Assembly: GCA_040756745.1 (NCBI GenBank)
Contig: JBFLYO010000005.1
Span: 62,001-126,000, forward strand
Direction of reading: 5' to 3'
DNA: 64,000 bases
From: JBFLYO01 sp040756745
Lineage (GTDB): Bacteria > Bacteroidota > Ignavibacteria > UBA10030 > UBA6906
This document shows positions 8,641 to 23,560 of the stretch, one piece after another. A model generated the notes under the pieces. It was not told the origin of the DNA and ran no database searches. It was given only the letters and a program-made list of their open reading frames with translations. The translations under genes and the position numbers were made by a program. Position 1 is the stretch's first letter. Every line of letters begins with the position of its first letter.

Positions 8641-10475
8641 CGGCACACCGGGTCGCCGGCGCCGTTGGCATCATCGCGTTTGCCGTGTATCTGCTCACGC
8701 TCGCCCCGGGGGTGGGATTCATCGACAGCGGCGAACTGGCCGCAGTGACGGCGACGCTTGGCATCGCCCATCCGACGGGGTATCCGCTGTTCACGCTCCT
8801 GGGCTGGCTTGTCGCGCACGTGCCGCTGCCGGCAGCAGTGATCGTCCGTCTGAATGCGATGGCCGCGGCGTTCACCGCCGCCGGCGCGGCGACCTTCACG
8901 CTCGTGTTCCGTCGCGTTCTTCTCCTCAGCGCGTCACGGAAGCGAGATGATCGGGAGATCATGATCGCCGCGGGCGGAGGAGCGCTCCTGCTCGCCTTCT
9001 CCGAGACCTTTTGGTCGCAGGCAGTCGCGGTTGAAGTCTATTCCCTTCACATTCTCCTCGTCAGCCTGGTTCTTCTCGCATTCCTCCGCGCCAACGTGCC
9101 GCTCGCCGGTGAGACTGCACGCGAATCCCACTGGTATATGTTTGCATTCCTTGCCGGGCTCTCCTTCACCAATCACATGACGACGGTGATGCTGGCTCTC
9201 GGGCTCATTGTGCACTACTTCATGCAACAGCGATCGACGGCGGCGGCCTGGAACCGGATTGTTCGAATGAGCATTCCCTTCCTCGCGGGACTCTCGCTGT
9301 ATCTCTACCTGCCGATCCGTGCCGCGCAGCACCCGCTGCTGAGCTGGGGAGATCCTGACACGCTTGAACGCTTCCTGAGACACGTCACCGGCAGGCAGTA
9401 CAGCATCTGGCTCTTCTCGTCCGCCGGCGCTGCGGAACGCCAACTGGGCTATTTCCTCCGGTCGCTCCCGGCAGAGTTCGCCTATGCAGGGCTCGTTGCG
9501 GCGGCCGCGGGTTTCGTCCTCCTCTGGAAGTCAAACAGGCCCCTCGCCCTCGGAACCGCATTCCTGTGGGGGGGCTGCGTTGCATACGCCGTCAACTATA
9601 ACATCCATGATATCGATTCCTACTTCCTTCTCGCTTATATCGTGACGGGGATGTGGGCGGCACTCGGCCTTGCGGCGCTGTGCCGTATCATCGCCGCCAG
9701 GGGAAAGCGGATCGTCGTTGCTGCAGCGGTTGTGCTGGCCGTCGTCATCGCACCGCTCGCGCTCCATTATCGGGAGGTCGACAGGAGCAACGATCATCTG
9801 GTCGACGATTACACGGCGAACATGTTCGCATCACTCGATAGCAATGCGGTGGTGTTCTCATATCAGTGGGACTACTGGGTCTCGGCCTCCTACTATTATC
9901 AGCTGGTCGAGCACGTCCGGACCGACGTCGCCGTGATCGACAAAGAGCTGCTGCGCCGATCGTGGTACCTGCGGGAGCTGGAGCGGCGTGTGCCGTGGCT
10001 CATCCAATCGTCGCGCAGCGAGGTTCAGGCATTTCTCCGCGATGTTGCGCCATTCGAGGAGGGTCGTCCGTACAACGGGGATGTGATCGAGCGATCGTAC
10101 GCTGCGATGATCATGGCATTCATCCGGACCAGCATGGGCGTCCGCGCAGTGTATGTGACCGGTGAGATTGAGCCAGCATACACGGCAGGGTACGTGCGGG
10201 TTCCCTCTGGACTTGCATTCCGGCTCAGATCGGAGGGAAGATTCTTTCCTTCGCCATCTCCCGAATTCCGCTACCGGCCAATTCCGAAGGAAGGGGAGAT
10301 GGAGGCCAGAATCAGGCGATTATATGCCGATGCCCTGGCTTCGCGGGGGGAATATTATCTCGCCGCGGCGGGAGACACGCTGGAGGCACGAAAAGCACTG
10401 AAAAACGCCATAAACTTCGATCCCTCAACCATTACCGGGAGACGCCTCCTCGCCCGCCTGCAGGGGGCACATTAG
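8637..10475 (+). CDS. DUF2723 (TMEM260-like) multi-pass membrane protein, probable lipid-linked glycosyltransferase
   Basis: A 612-residue inner-membrane protein. The first third contains the DUF2723 landmarks: an N-terminal helix, then FIDSGELAAVTATLGIAHP followed by TGYP (residues about 24-47), and alternating hydrophobic helices to about residue 370. The rest is a soluble domain ending in a short TPR-like helical pair (ALASRGEYYLAAAGDTLEAR). The family is related to GT-C mannosyltransferases, and the acidic residue in the first loop fits that fold, but donor and acceptor are not known. It starts within the glnE stop (ATGA), an arrangement suggesting coupled translation though the functions look unrelated. 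No clear terminator follows; a promoter begins 40 bases downstream. Confidence 0.8.
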   Translation: MTAHRVAGAVGIIAFAVYLLTLAPGVGFIDSGELAAVTATLGIAHPTGYPLFTLLGWLVAHVPLPAAVIVRLNAMAAAFTAAGAATFTLVFRRVLLLSASRKRDDREIMIAAGGGALLLAFSETFWSQAVAVEVYSLHILLVSLVLLAFLRANVPLAGETARESHWYMFAFLAGLSFTNHMTTVMLALGLIVHYFMQQRSTAAAWNRIVRMSIPFLAGLSLYLYLPIRAAQHPLLSWGDPDTLERFLRHVTGRQYSIWLFSSAGAAERQLGYFLRSLPAEFAYAGLVAAAAGFVLLWKSNRPLALGTAFLWGGCVAYAVNYNIHDIDSYFLLAYIVTGMWAALGLAALCRIIAARGKRIVVAAAVVLAVVIAPLALHYREVDRSNDHLVDDYTANMFASLDSNAVVFSYQWDYWVSASYYYQLVEHVRTDVAVIDKELLRRSWYLRELERRVPWLIQSSRSEVQAFLRDVAPFEEGRPYNGDVIERSYAAMIMAFIRTSMGVRAVYVTGEIEPAYTAGYVRVPSGLAFRLRSEGRFFPSPSPEFRYRPIPKEGEMEARIRRLYADALASRGEYYLAAAGDTLEARKALKNAINFDPSTITGRRLLARLQGAH

Positions 10476-10514
10476 CCCTCCTCGTGCTGAAAAGGGGTTA
10501 TATCTCGCTGATTG

Positions 10515-10542
10515 TTGACTCTGAACCAGAATTTGTTATATT
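10515..10542 (+). promoter_or_regulatory. Promoter of the tRNA-rpmG-secE-nusG cluster
   Basis: TTGACT (10515-10520) and TATATT (10537-10542) are separated by 16 bases in an AT-rich patch. The first tRNA begins about 94 bases downstream. It probably drives the whole tRNA/rpmG/secE/nusG/rplK transcript, since no other promoter is obvious before rplK. Confidence 0.6.
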
Positions 10543-10589
10543 TATTTGCTCGGCTCTCAAATCCTAACCCGTTGCAGTCTCGTCGATTA

Positions 10590-10617
10590 CCCTCCTCCCG
10601 GCACGCGCGGAGGAGGG
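10590..10617 (+). other. Leader hairpin before the tRNA cluster
   Basis: CCCTCCTCC (10590-10598) pairs perfectly with GGAGGAGGG (10609-10617) over a 10-base loop. It lies between the promoter and the first tRNA, and four T residues follow about ten bases later. It may be an attenuator or an RNA-processing guide; the spaced, short T-tract makes a full terminator unlikely. Confidence 0.45.
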
Positions 10618-10635
10618 GGGTGGATGGTTTTGTCT

Positions 10636-10708
10636 GCTGGCGTAGCTCAATTGGTAGAGCAGCTGATTTGTAATCAGCAGGTTGCGGGTTCGAGTCCCAT
10701 CGCCAGCT
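10636..10708 (+). tRNA. trnT: tRNA-Thr (anticodon UGU)
   Basis: A 73-base cloverleaf. Acceptor GCTGGCG pairs with CGCCAGC, the anticodon loop TTTGTAA gives UGU between GCTGA and TCAGC, and the T-loop is TTCGAGT. The discriminator base is U and CCA is not encoded. It is first of four tRNAs in the order Thr-Tyr-Gly-Thr. Confidence 0.96.
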
Positions 10709-10755
10709 CACGCCTCAGGACCGACCGCGAGGAGACGAGGGCGCGCGAGAGACTC

Positions 10756-10838
10756 GGGCAGGTAGCGAAGCGGTCAAACGCAACAGACTGTAAATCTGTC
10801 GGCCTCGGCCTTCGGAGGTTCGATTCCTCCCCTGCCCA
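10756..10838 (+). tRNA. trnY: tRNA-Tyr (anticodon GUA)
   Basis: An 83-base class II tRNA with a long variable arm. Acceptor GGGCAGG pairs with CCTGCCC, anticodon loop CTGTAAA sits between ACAGA and TCTGT, and the discriminator is A. The genome supplies only CC after it, so CCA is completed enzymatically. Confidence 0.96.
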
Positions 10839-10851
10839 CCGAATGGTTATC

Positions 10852-10883
10852 AATTATCCATTATCCATGGATAATGGATAATT
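10852..10883. repeat. Perfect 32-bp palindrome between tRNA-Tyr and tRNA-Gly
   Basis: Bases 10852-10867 are the exact reverse complement of 10868-10883. Each arm is itself two copies of the word ATTATCC, and the centre is CCATGG. The 13-base spacer before it and the two bases after it hold nothing else. AT-rich composition and no following T-tract argue against a terminator. It resembles other short-word intergenic repeats in this window. Confidence 0.85.
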
Positions 10884-10885
10884 AT

Positions 10886-10958
10886 GCGGGAGTAACTCAG
10901 TTGGTAGAGTCACAGCCTTCCAAGCTGTTGGTCGCGGGTTCGAGTCCCGTCTCCCGCT
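10886..10958 (+). tRNA. trnG: tRNA-Gly (anticodon UCC)
   Basis: A 73-base cloverleaf. Acceptor GCGGGAG pairs with CTCCCGC, the anticodon loop CTTCCAA lies between ACAGC and GCTGT, and the T-loop is TTCGAGT. The discriminator is U and CCA is not encoded. Its 5' end begins three bases after the palindrome. Confidence 0.96.
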
Positions 10959-10966
10959 CGAAGGCA

Positions 10967-11123
10967 GGGAAGAGCAAGGAGAAGTCAGTAAGCAGTAGTC
11001 AGAAATCAGAGAGATGATGGTCGCGGTTGAAACGCGACCCTCCCGCTCAATCTCGATCTCGACCTCGACCTCTTTTTCTTTCTGACTACTGATTTCTGCC
11101 TACTGACTACTCTCTGCTCTCCC
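10967..11123. repeat. Long imperfect inverted repeat with iterated short words
   Basis: Arms of about 45 bases (10967-11013 and 11079-11123) are built from words such as GTCAGTA, GCAG and AAATCAG, and they pair with a few mismatches and one offset. Nested inside is a perfect hairpin, GGTCGCG (11019-11025) with CGCGACC (11033-11039). Beside it is a degenerate hexamer tract (11046-11072; minus-strand words GAGGTC, GAGATC, GAGATT) and a T/C-rich run. It fills the whole tRNA-Gly to tRNA-Thr spacer. Confidence 0.75.
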
Positions 11124-11125
11124 GT

Positions 11126-11198
<73 letters not shown>

Positions 11199-11241
11199 CT
11201 TCACAGGCCGGACCCACTCACGAGAGAAACGAGGCGATACC

Positions 11242-11391
11242 GTGCGAGACATTATCACGCTGGAATGCACCGACTGCAAACGGCGGAACTATTCGACGAC
11301 CAAGAACAAGAAGAAACAGACGGGGCGTGTCGAGTACAAAAAGTTCTGCCGGTTTTGCGGAAAGCATACGACCCACAAGGAGACGCGGTAG
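11242..11391 (+). CDS. rpmG: 50S ribosomal protein L33
   Basis: A 49-residue large-subunit protein read from a GTG start, too short for most gene callers at default settings. The sequence begins MRDIITLECTDCKRRNY and ends KFCRFCGKHTTHKETR, giving the two CxxC pairs (C9/C12 and C36/C39) of the zinc-binding L33 form. The ribosome site is weak (GAGG about eight bases upstream). The neighbours are right for the family: L33 is commonly encoded just before tRNA-Trp and secE, as here. Confidence 0.93.
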   Translation: MRDIITLECTDCKRRNYSTTKNKKKQTGRVEYKKFCRFCGKHTTHKETR

Positions 11392-11496
11392 GCGGAGCTT
11401 CGCTGCGGCTATTCCTGTCGGGGACGGGGGGTGACGGACAACAGGTTCCCGTTATCCGCAAGACGGCCCGGCAGGGGAGCGTGGGGATCATCCACT

Positions 11497-11570
11497 ACGT
11501 GAGTAGCTCAATTGGCCAGAGCAGCGGTCTCCAAAACCGCAGGTTGGGGGTTCGAGTCCCTCCTCACGTG
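11497..11570 (+). tRNA. trnW: tRNA-Trp (anticodon CCA)
   Basis: A 74-base cloverleaf. Acceptor ACGTGAG pairs with CTCACGT, the anticodon loop CTCCAAA lies between GCGGT and ACCGC, and the T-loop is TTCGAGT. The discriminator G is the bacterial tRNA-Trp identity base. It sits between rpmG and secE. Confidence 0.96.
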
Positions 11571-11641
11571 CGACGCGCCGGAAGAACCGTGCGGCAGGCC
11601 CGATCGACGGACACCAAACAGCAGCCAGACCTGACTCTCCC

Positions 11642-11824
11642 ATGAAAGAGAAGATTATTGCGTTTTTCACGGATGTCGTGAAAGAGATGAACAAGGTCAC
11701 GTGGCCCAAGAAAGACGATTTGCGCGACTCGACGGTGATCGTGCTTGTCGTCTGCCTCATCGTTGCGGCCTTCGTGTACGCCGTGGACACCGCCGTGGGC
11801 GGCCTGCTCCGGCTCTTTCTATAA
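11642..11824 (+). CDS. secE: Preprotein translocase subunit SecE
   Basis: A 60-residue inner-membrane subunit that clamps SecY in the general export channel. It has the short form typical outside enterobacteria: an amphipathic helix, the conserved VTWPKKDDLRDS turn at about residues 19-30, then a single membrane helix at about 32-50. It follows tRNA-Trp and precedes nusG by six bases, the usual pairing, so the two are certainly co-transcribed. The start ATG has only a weak ribosome site. Confidence 0.95.
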   Translation: MKEKIIAFFTDVVKEMNKVTWPKKDDLRDSTVIVLVVCLIVAAFVYAVDTAVGGLLRLFL

Positions 11825-11830
11825 TAGAGG

Positions 11831-12370
11831 ATGATGGTGGAGAAGAAATGGTACGTGGTCCGGACCTATTCGGGCCATGAGAACAAGGTGAAGGCGTACA
11901 TCGAGAACGAGATCGCGCAGGCGGGACTCGGCGACAAGGTCACGTCGGTGATCGTCCCCTCGGAAAAAGTGTTCGAAGTGAAGGATGGCAAAAAGAAGAG
12001 CAAAACCCGCACCTTTTTTCCAGGCTACATCCTGGTCGAGGCGATGCTGGACAAGACCACGATGCACATCATCCTGAACACGCCGTCGGTGATCAGCTTT
12101 GTCGGTCCCAAGAACGCCCCCGCGCCGCTCCAGGCGTCGGAAGTCCGCCGGCTCATCGGCAAGATCGAGGAGCGAAAGGACGTCGAGGTGATCGAGGTCC
12201 CGTTCAAGAGCGGCGACGCGGTCAAGGTGACCGACGGCCCGTTCAACAACTTCAGCGGGTTCGTGCAGGAAGTGAACGAAGAGAAGATGAAGCTGAAGGT
12301 CATGGTCTCCATCTTCGGCCGAAAGACGCCGGTGGAGCTGGACTTCAGCCAGGTCGAGCTTGAGAAATAA
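11831..12370 (+). CDS. nusG: Transcription termination/antitermination factor NusG
   Basis: A 179-residue factor that binds the RNA polymerase clamp and links it to Rho or to ribosomal protein S10. The NGN domain begins KWYVVRTYSGHENKV (about 6-20) and contains RTFFPGYILVE (about 59-69). The C-terminal KOW domain has FKSGDAVKVTDGPF near 124-137. Two tandem ATG codons follow AGAGG; the second (11834) has better spacing, so the mature protein may be one residue shorter. It precedes rplK by 30 bases, as in most bacteria. Confidence 0.95.
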   Translation: MMVEKKWYVVRTYSGHENKVKAYIENEIAQAGLGDKVTSVIVPSEKVFEVKDGKKKSKTRTFFPGYILVEAMLDKTTMHIILNTPSVISFVGPKNAPAPLQASEVRRLIGKIEERKDVEVIEVPFKSGDAVKVTDGPFNNFSGFVQEVNEEKMKLKVMVSIFGRKTPVELDFSQVELEK

Positions 12371-12400
12371 CCACATCGGGACAGCGGAAAGATTCTCCTC

Positions 12401-12823
12401 ATGAAAAAGGTCGTCGGATTCATCAAACTCCAGATCTCTGCCGGTCAGGCAAATCCCGCACCGCCGGTCGGCCCCGCCCTCGGTCAGAAGGGGGTGAACA
12501 TCATGGAGTTCTGCAAACAGTTCAACGCCCGGACACAGGCGCAGGCGGGGCTGGTGATCCCGGTGGTCATCACCGTGTTCTCCGATAAGTCGTTCACCTT
12601 TATCACCAAGACTCCGCCGGCGGCTGTGCTCCTGGCAAAGGCGGCGAAGGTGGAGAAGGGCTCGGCGGAGCCCAACAGGACGAAGGTGGCCAAGGTCACG
12701 CGCAAGCAGGTGCGCGAGATCGCGGAACTGAAGATGCCCGACCTGAACGCCAACACGATCGAAGCAGCCATGAGCATGGTCGCCGGCACGGCACGGAGCA
12801 TGGGGATTGCCGTCGAAGAGTAA
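12401..12823 (+). CDS. rplK: 50S ribosomal protein L11
   Basis: A 140-residue protein of the GTPase-associated centre. The N-terminal domain begins MKKVVGFIKLQI and contains the proline-rich NPAPPVGPALGQKGVNI. The C-terminal RNA-binding domain ends with SMVAGTARSMGIAVEE. Length is normal. It heads the rplK-rplA-rplJ-rplL run. L1, encoded next, commonly represses this pair by binding the mRNA, but no L1 site was identified with confidence. Confidence 0.96.
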   Translation: MKKVVGFIKLQISAGQANPAPPVGPALGQKGVNIMEFCKQFNARTQAQAGLVIPVVITVFSDKSFTFITKTPPAAVLLAKAAKVEKGSAEPNRTKVAKVTRKQVREIAELKMPDLNANTIEAAMSMVAGTARSMGIAVEE

Positions 12824-12843
12824 CGCAGAGGCAACGCGTGGGA

Positions 12844-12862
12844 GATCCGCCTGAGGCGGATC
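12844..12862. other. Perfect hairpin between rplK and rplA
   Basis: GATCCGCC (12844-12851) and GGCGGATC (12855-12862) form an 8-bp stem with a three-base loop, in the 68-base spacer before the rplA ribosome site. No T-tract follows. It may tune L1 translation, protect the mRNA, or be a repeat unit; half of it (GAGGCGGAT) recurs in the rplL-rpoB spacer. Confidence 0.6.
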
Positions 12863-12891
12863 GCGAATACCACTACAGGAACAACACTCAC

Positions 12892-13587
12892 ATGAACAAC
12901 AGCAAGCGGTTCAAGGCAGCAGCGGCGAAACTCGAGCCGCGCAAGCAGTACACGATCGACGAGGCGGTCGTGCGGGTGAAGGAGTGTGCGACAGCGAAGT
13001 TCACCGAGTCGGTGGACATCGCGGTGCGGTTGGGGGTCGACCCGAAAAAGGCCGACCAGGCCGTGCGCGGCACGGTCGCCCTCCCCCACGGTATCGGCAG
13101 GGAAGTGCGGGTGCTGGTGCTCGCGAAGCCCCCCCGCGACGAGGAGGCAAGGGCCGCGGGTGCGGAGCATGCCGGGCTCGGTGAGTACATACAGAAAATT
13201 CAGGGCGGGTGGGCGGACGTCGACGTCATCATTGCCACACCCGATGTGATGGGAGAGGTCGGTAAGCTGGGAAAGGTCCTCGGGCCGCGCGGCCTCATGC
13301 CGAACCCGAAGAGCGGCACTGTGACCGCCGATGTGGCGAAAGCGGTGAAGGAAGTGAAGGCGGGGAAGATCGAGTTCCGCGTCGACAAGGCGGGCATCCT
13401 GCATGCGTGTGTCGGCAAGGCGAACTTCGCGCCGCAGCAGCTCGCCGACAATATTCATGCGTTCCTCAATACCGTCGTGCGGCTCAAGCCCGCCAGCGCC
13501 AAAGGAACGTACATCAAGAGTATCAGCCTCTCGAGCACCATGGGCCCGGGAGTTGCCATCGACCGAAACCAGGTCGCGGCGCACTGA
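12892..13587 (+). CDS. rplA: 50S ribosomal protein L1
   Basis: A 231-residue L1-stalk protein that binds 23S rRNA near the E site and usually represses its own operon. I chose the ATG at 12892 (MNNSKRFKAAAAKLEP), which gives the normal family length. The frame upstream to 12838 runs through the spacer hairpin. Core signatures are SVDIAVRLGVDPKKADQ (about 29-45) and GPRGLMPNPKSGTVT (about 128-142). The C-terminus ends in MGPGVAIDRNQVAAH. AGGA lies about ten bases before the start. Confidence 0.95.
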   Translation: MNNSKRFKAAAAKLEPRKQYTIDEAVVRVKECATAKFTESVDIAVRLGVDPKKADQAVRGTVALPHGIGREVRVLVLAKPPRDEEARAAGAEHAGLGEYIQKIQGGWADVDVIIATPDVMGEVGKLGKVLGPRGLMPNPKSGTVTADVAKAVKEVKAGKIEFRVDKAGILHACVGKANFAPQQLADNIHAFLNTVVRLKPASAKGTYIKSISLSSTMGPGVAIDRNQVAAH

Positions 13588-13619
13588 CAGGAGTTACGCA
13601 CTCACCATTCCAGATCACC

Positions 13620-13697
13620 GTGCCACTTGCCCGGCGCGCGGCTGCGCTCGACCGGGGCTTCTCTCGGGGCACACAGAACCACTACCCGCAGGGGTAG
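13620..13697 (+). promoter_or_regulatory. Structured leader of rplJ, possible L10 autoregulatory site
   Basis: The 119-base rplA-rplJ spacer folds into nested stems: GTGCC (13620-13624) with GGCAC (13668-13672), enclosing CCCGG (13630-13634) with CCGGG (13652-13656). A separate hairpin, CTACCC with GGGTAG (13682-13697), abuts the rplJ ribosome site. Position and layout fit an L10-binding leader, but I could not match the consensus sequence. Confidence 0.4.
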
Positions 13698-13706
13698 GGA
13701 GGGAGA

Positions 13707-14228
13707 ATGAAACGGGAAGAGAAGGAAGAAATCGTCGCTGAAGTCGCAGCAACGGTGCGACGCGCGAACGGTTTGTTCTTCACCGATTTTTCGGGGCTGA
13801 CCGTGGGGCAGGCGACGGAACTCCGCCGGGAATTCTATAAGGCCGGCGTAGAGTACCGCGTGGTGAAGAACACGCTGATTCAGAAGGCGCTCGAACAGGT
13901 TACGGGCTATGACACGGTTGTGGATCGGCTCACAGGCCCTACCGGCGTGGCGTTCGCCTTCACGGATCCGGTCGCACCCGCCAAGATCATCCAGAAATTC
14001 ACCGAGAAGCACAGCAAGCTCTCCCTGAAGGTCTGCGTGCTCGACCGGCAGGTGTACGACGGATCGAAGCTGAAGGAGCTTGCCTCGCTGCCGACGAAGA
14101 ACGAGATGATGGCGAGTATTTTGGGAAGCGTCCAGGCCCCGCTGGCCGGCGTGCCGCAGGTGATCCAGTCGGTCCTGGGGGATCTCGTCGGGGTTATCGA
14201 GGCCATCGAAAAGAAGAAAGCAGCGTAA
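13707..14228 (+). CDS. rplJ: 50S ribosomal protein L10
   Basis: A 173-residue protein that anchors L12 dimers to the 50S stalk. The rRNA-binding N-terminal half includes ANGLFFTDFSGLTVGQATELRR and VEYRVVKNTLIQKALE. The C-terminal helix that carries the L12 dimers is Lys/Ala-rich and ends in EAIEKKKAA. The ribosome site GGAGGGAG lies just upstream and is next to a small hairpin, a natural place for translational control by the L10-L12 complex. It is followed by rplL after 47 bases. Confidence 0.95.
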   Translation: MKREEKEEIVAEVAATVRRANGLFFTDFSGLTVGQATELRREFYKAGVEYRVVKNTLIQKALEQVTGYDTVVDRLTGPTGVAFAFTDPVAPAKIIQKFTEKHSKLSLKVCVLDRQVYDGSKLKELASLPTKNEMMASILGSVQAPLAGVPQVIQSVLGDLVGVIEAIEKKKAA

Positions 14229-14275
14229 GTTGTTCTCGGAAATGACGGAATTGAAAAACCAAAGGAGACCACACC

Positions 14276-14656
14276 ATGTCAGCTGTTGCGGAAATCGTCG
14301 ACAAAATTGAAAAGCTCACGCTGCTGGAAGCGGTCGAGCTGAAGAAAGCGCTCGAAGACAAGTTCGGCGTCACGGCCGCGGCCCCGGTGATGATGGCGGG
14401 CGCGATGCCTGCCGCCGGCGGCGCCGCTCCGGCGGCGGAGGAGAAGACGGAATTCACCGTCCTGCTGAAGGAGGCAGGTGCACAGAAGATCAACGTCATT
14501 AAGGTCGTCCGCGCAGCCACGGGACTCGGCCTGAAAGAGGCCAAAGACCTGGTGGACGGCGCGCCGAAGCCCGTCAAGGAAGGCGTGTCGAAGGACGATG
14601 CTGAGAAGCTGAAAAAGGAGCTCGAAGAGGCCGGCGCGAAGGTTGAATTGAAATAG
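14276..14656 (+). CDS. rplL: 50S ribosomal protein L7/L12
   Basis: A 126-residue stalk protein that recruits translational GTPases. It has the dimerising N-terminal helices (residues 1-33), an Ala/Pro/Gly-rich hinge near 36-55 (GAMPAAGGAAPAAEE), and the globular C-terminal domain with KINVIKVVRAATGLGLKEAKD and LVDGAPKPVKEGV. An AAAGGAG site precedes the ATG by about nine bases. A partial attenuator follows before rpoB, which would allow L12 to be made in excess over polymerase, as seen in other bacteria (inference). Confidence 0.96.
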   Translation: MSAVAEIVDKIEKLTLLEAVELKKALEDKFGVTAAAPVMMAGAMPAAGGAAPAAEEKTEFTVLLKEAGAQKINVIKVVRAATGLGLKEAKDLVDGAPKPVKEGVSKDDAEKLKKELEEAGAKVELK

Positions 14657-14673
14657 ACATTCGGATCTCCCGA

Positions 14674-14746
14674 ACTCCCCGCGGGGGGTGAGGGGGCGGT
14701 CCCGCATCCACCGTCCGAGGCGGATAGCGGGGAGTCTCCATTTTTT
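14674..14746 (+). terminator. Attenuator-like hairpin between rplL and rpoB
   Basis: ACTCCCCGC (14674-14682) pairs perfectly with GCGGGGAGT (14727-14735), and six T residues follow at 14741-14746. The long 44-base loop can hold an inner stem. The wide loop and the five-base gap before the T-run suggest partial termination or an RNase III-type processing site rather than a full stop. Confidence 0.55.
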
Positions 14747-14884
14747 CAGGTTCATGATGCTTTTCTCCCCCAGGCGACAGAGGCAGGCCGATACGAGGGT
14801 TCCGTGGGAATTCCGACGATCGGCTTGTACTGTTTCTGCCGGGGGTCCGGAAGCGGCAGGGTGTTTTCATCATCAATGTGAGGA

Positions 14885-18658
<3,774 letters not shown>

Positions 18659-18706
18659 CTCCGCGCTGACTGCGGGAGAGCGGCACAATCCATTTGGAGG
18701 AGTACC

Positions 18707-22993
<4,287 letters not shown>

Positions 22994-23012
22994 CCGACGC
23001 AGCAGGAGGATT

Positions 23013-23052
23013 GGGCGTTCGCGGGCTTCCCCGTGCAGTCCCGCGGACGCCC
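23013..23052 (+). terminator. GC-rich hairpin after rpoC
   Basis: A 13-bp stem with one T-G wobble (23013-23025 with 23040-23052) and a 14-base loop lies 19 bases after the rpoC stop. The T-tract is poor, so it may slow or process the transcript more than terminate it. A strong promoter for the next operon starts 33 bases later, which marks this as an operon boundary. Confidence 0.55.
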
Positions 23053-23085
23053 CCGTGTCTTCGGGAAGCGGAAACGTCGATTGTG

Positions 23086-23114
23086 TTGACAATCCGGAGG
23101 CGTTTTCGTATCTT
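23086..23114 (+). promoter_or_regulatory. Promoter of the str operon
   Basis: TTGACA (23086-23091) and TATCTT (23109-23114) are separated by 17 bases, about 52 bases before the rpsL start. The consensus -35 box and spacing make it one of the strongest promoter candidates in the window. Confidence 0.72.
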
Positions 23115-23165
23115 AAAAAGCTTTGTTGAAAATCGACCAACGAACGGCAGTACAGCGGAGAACAG

Positions 23166-23537
23166 GTGCCAACGATTCAGCAGTTGATCCGGAACAGCAG
23201 GCGCAGCGTGACCTGGAAGAGCAAGGCGCCCGCTATGGGGGGAAGCCCTCAGAAGCGCGGCGTGTGCACGCGCGTGTATACGACGACGCCGAAGAAGCCG
23301 AACTCCGCCCTCCGCAAGGTGGCGCGTGTCCGGCTGACGAACGGGATCGAGGTCACCGCCTATATCCCGGGTGAAGGGCACAATCTGCAGGAGCATTCGA
23401 TCGTCATGATCCGGGGGGGACGCGTGAAGGACCTCCCCGGCGTCCGCTACCATATCATCCGCGGTACCCTCGATACGGCCGGCGTCGCAGAACGGAAGCA
23501 GGGTCGGTCGAAATACGGCGCCAAGAAAGGCAAGTAA
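23166..23537 (+). CDS. rpsL: 30S ribosomal protein S12
   Basis: A 123-residue decoding-centre protein. It begins MPTIQQLIRNSRR from a GTG start with GGAG six bases upstream. The decoding loop TTPKKPNSALRKV and the second loop RVKDLPGVRYH carry the wild-type lysines (the Lys43 and Lys88 equivalents), so no streptomycin-resistance change is evident. It is the first gene of the str operon, just after a strong promoter. Confidence 0.97.
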   Translation: MPTIQQLIRNSRRSVTWKSKAPAMGGSPQKRGVCTRVYTTTPKKPNSALRKVARVRLTNGIEVTAYIPGEGHNLQEHSIVMIRGGRVKDLPGVRYHIIRGTLDTAGVAERKQGRSKYGAKKGK

Positions 23538-23560
23538 CACTTCAGCGACCAGAGTATTCC

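Noticed and set aside
10852..10883. Terminator of the tRNA-Tyr transcript
   Set aside because: The palindrome is AT-rich and symmetrical with no following T-tract, and the next tRNA starts three bases later.
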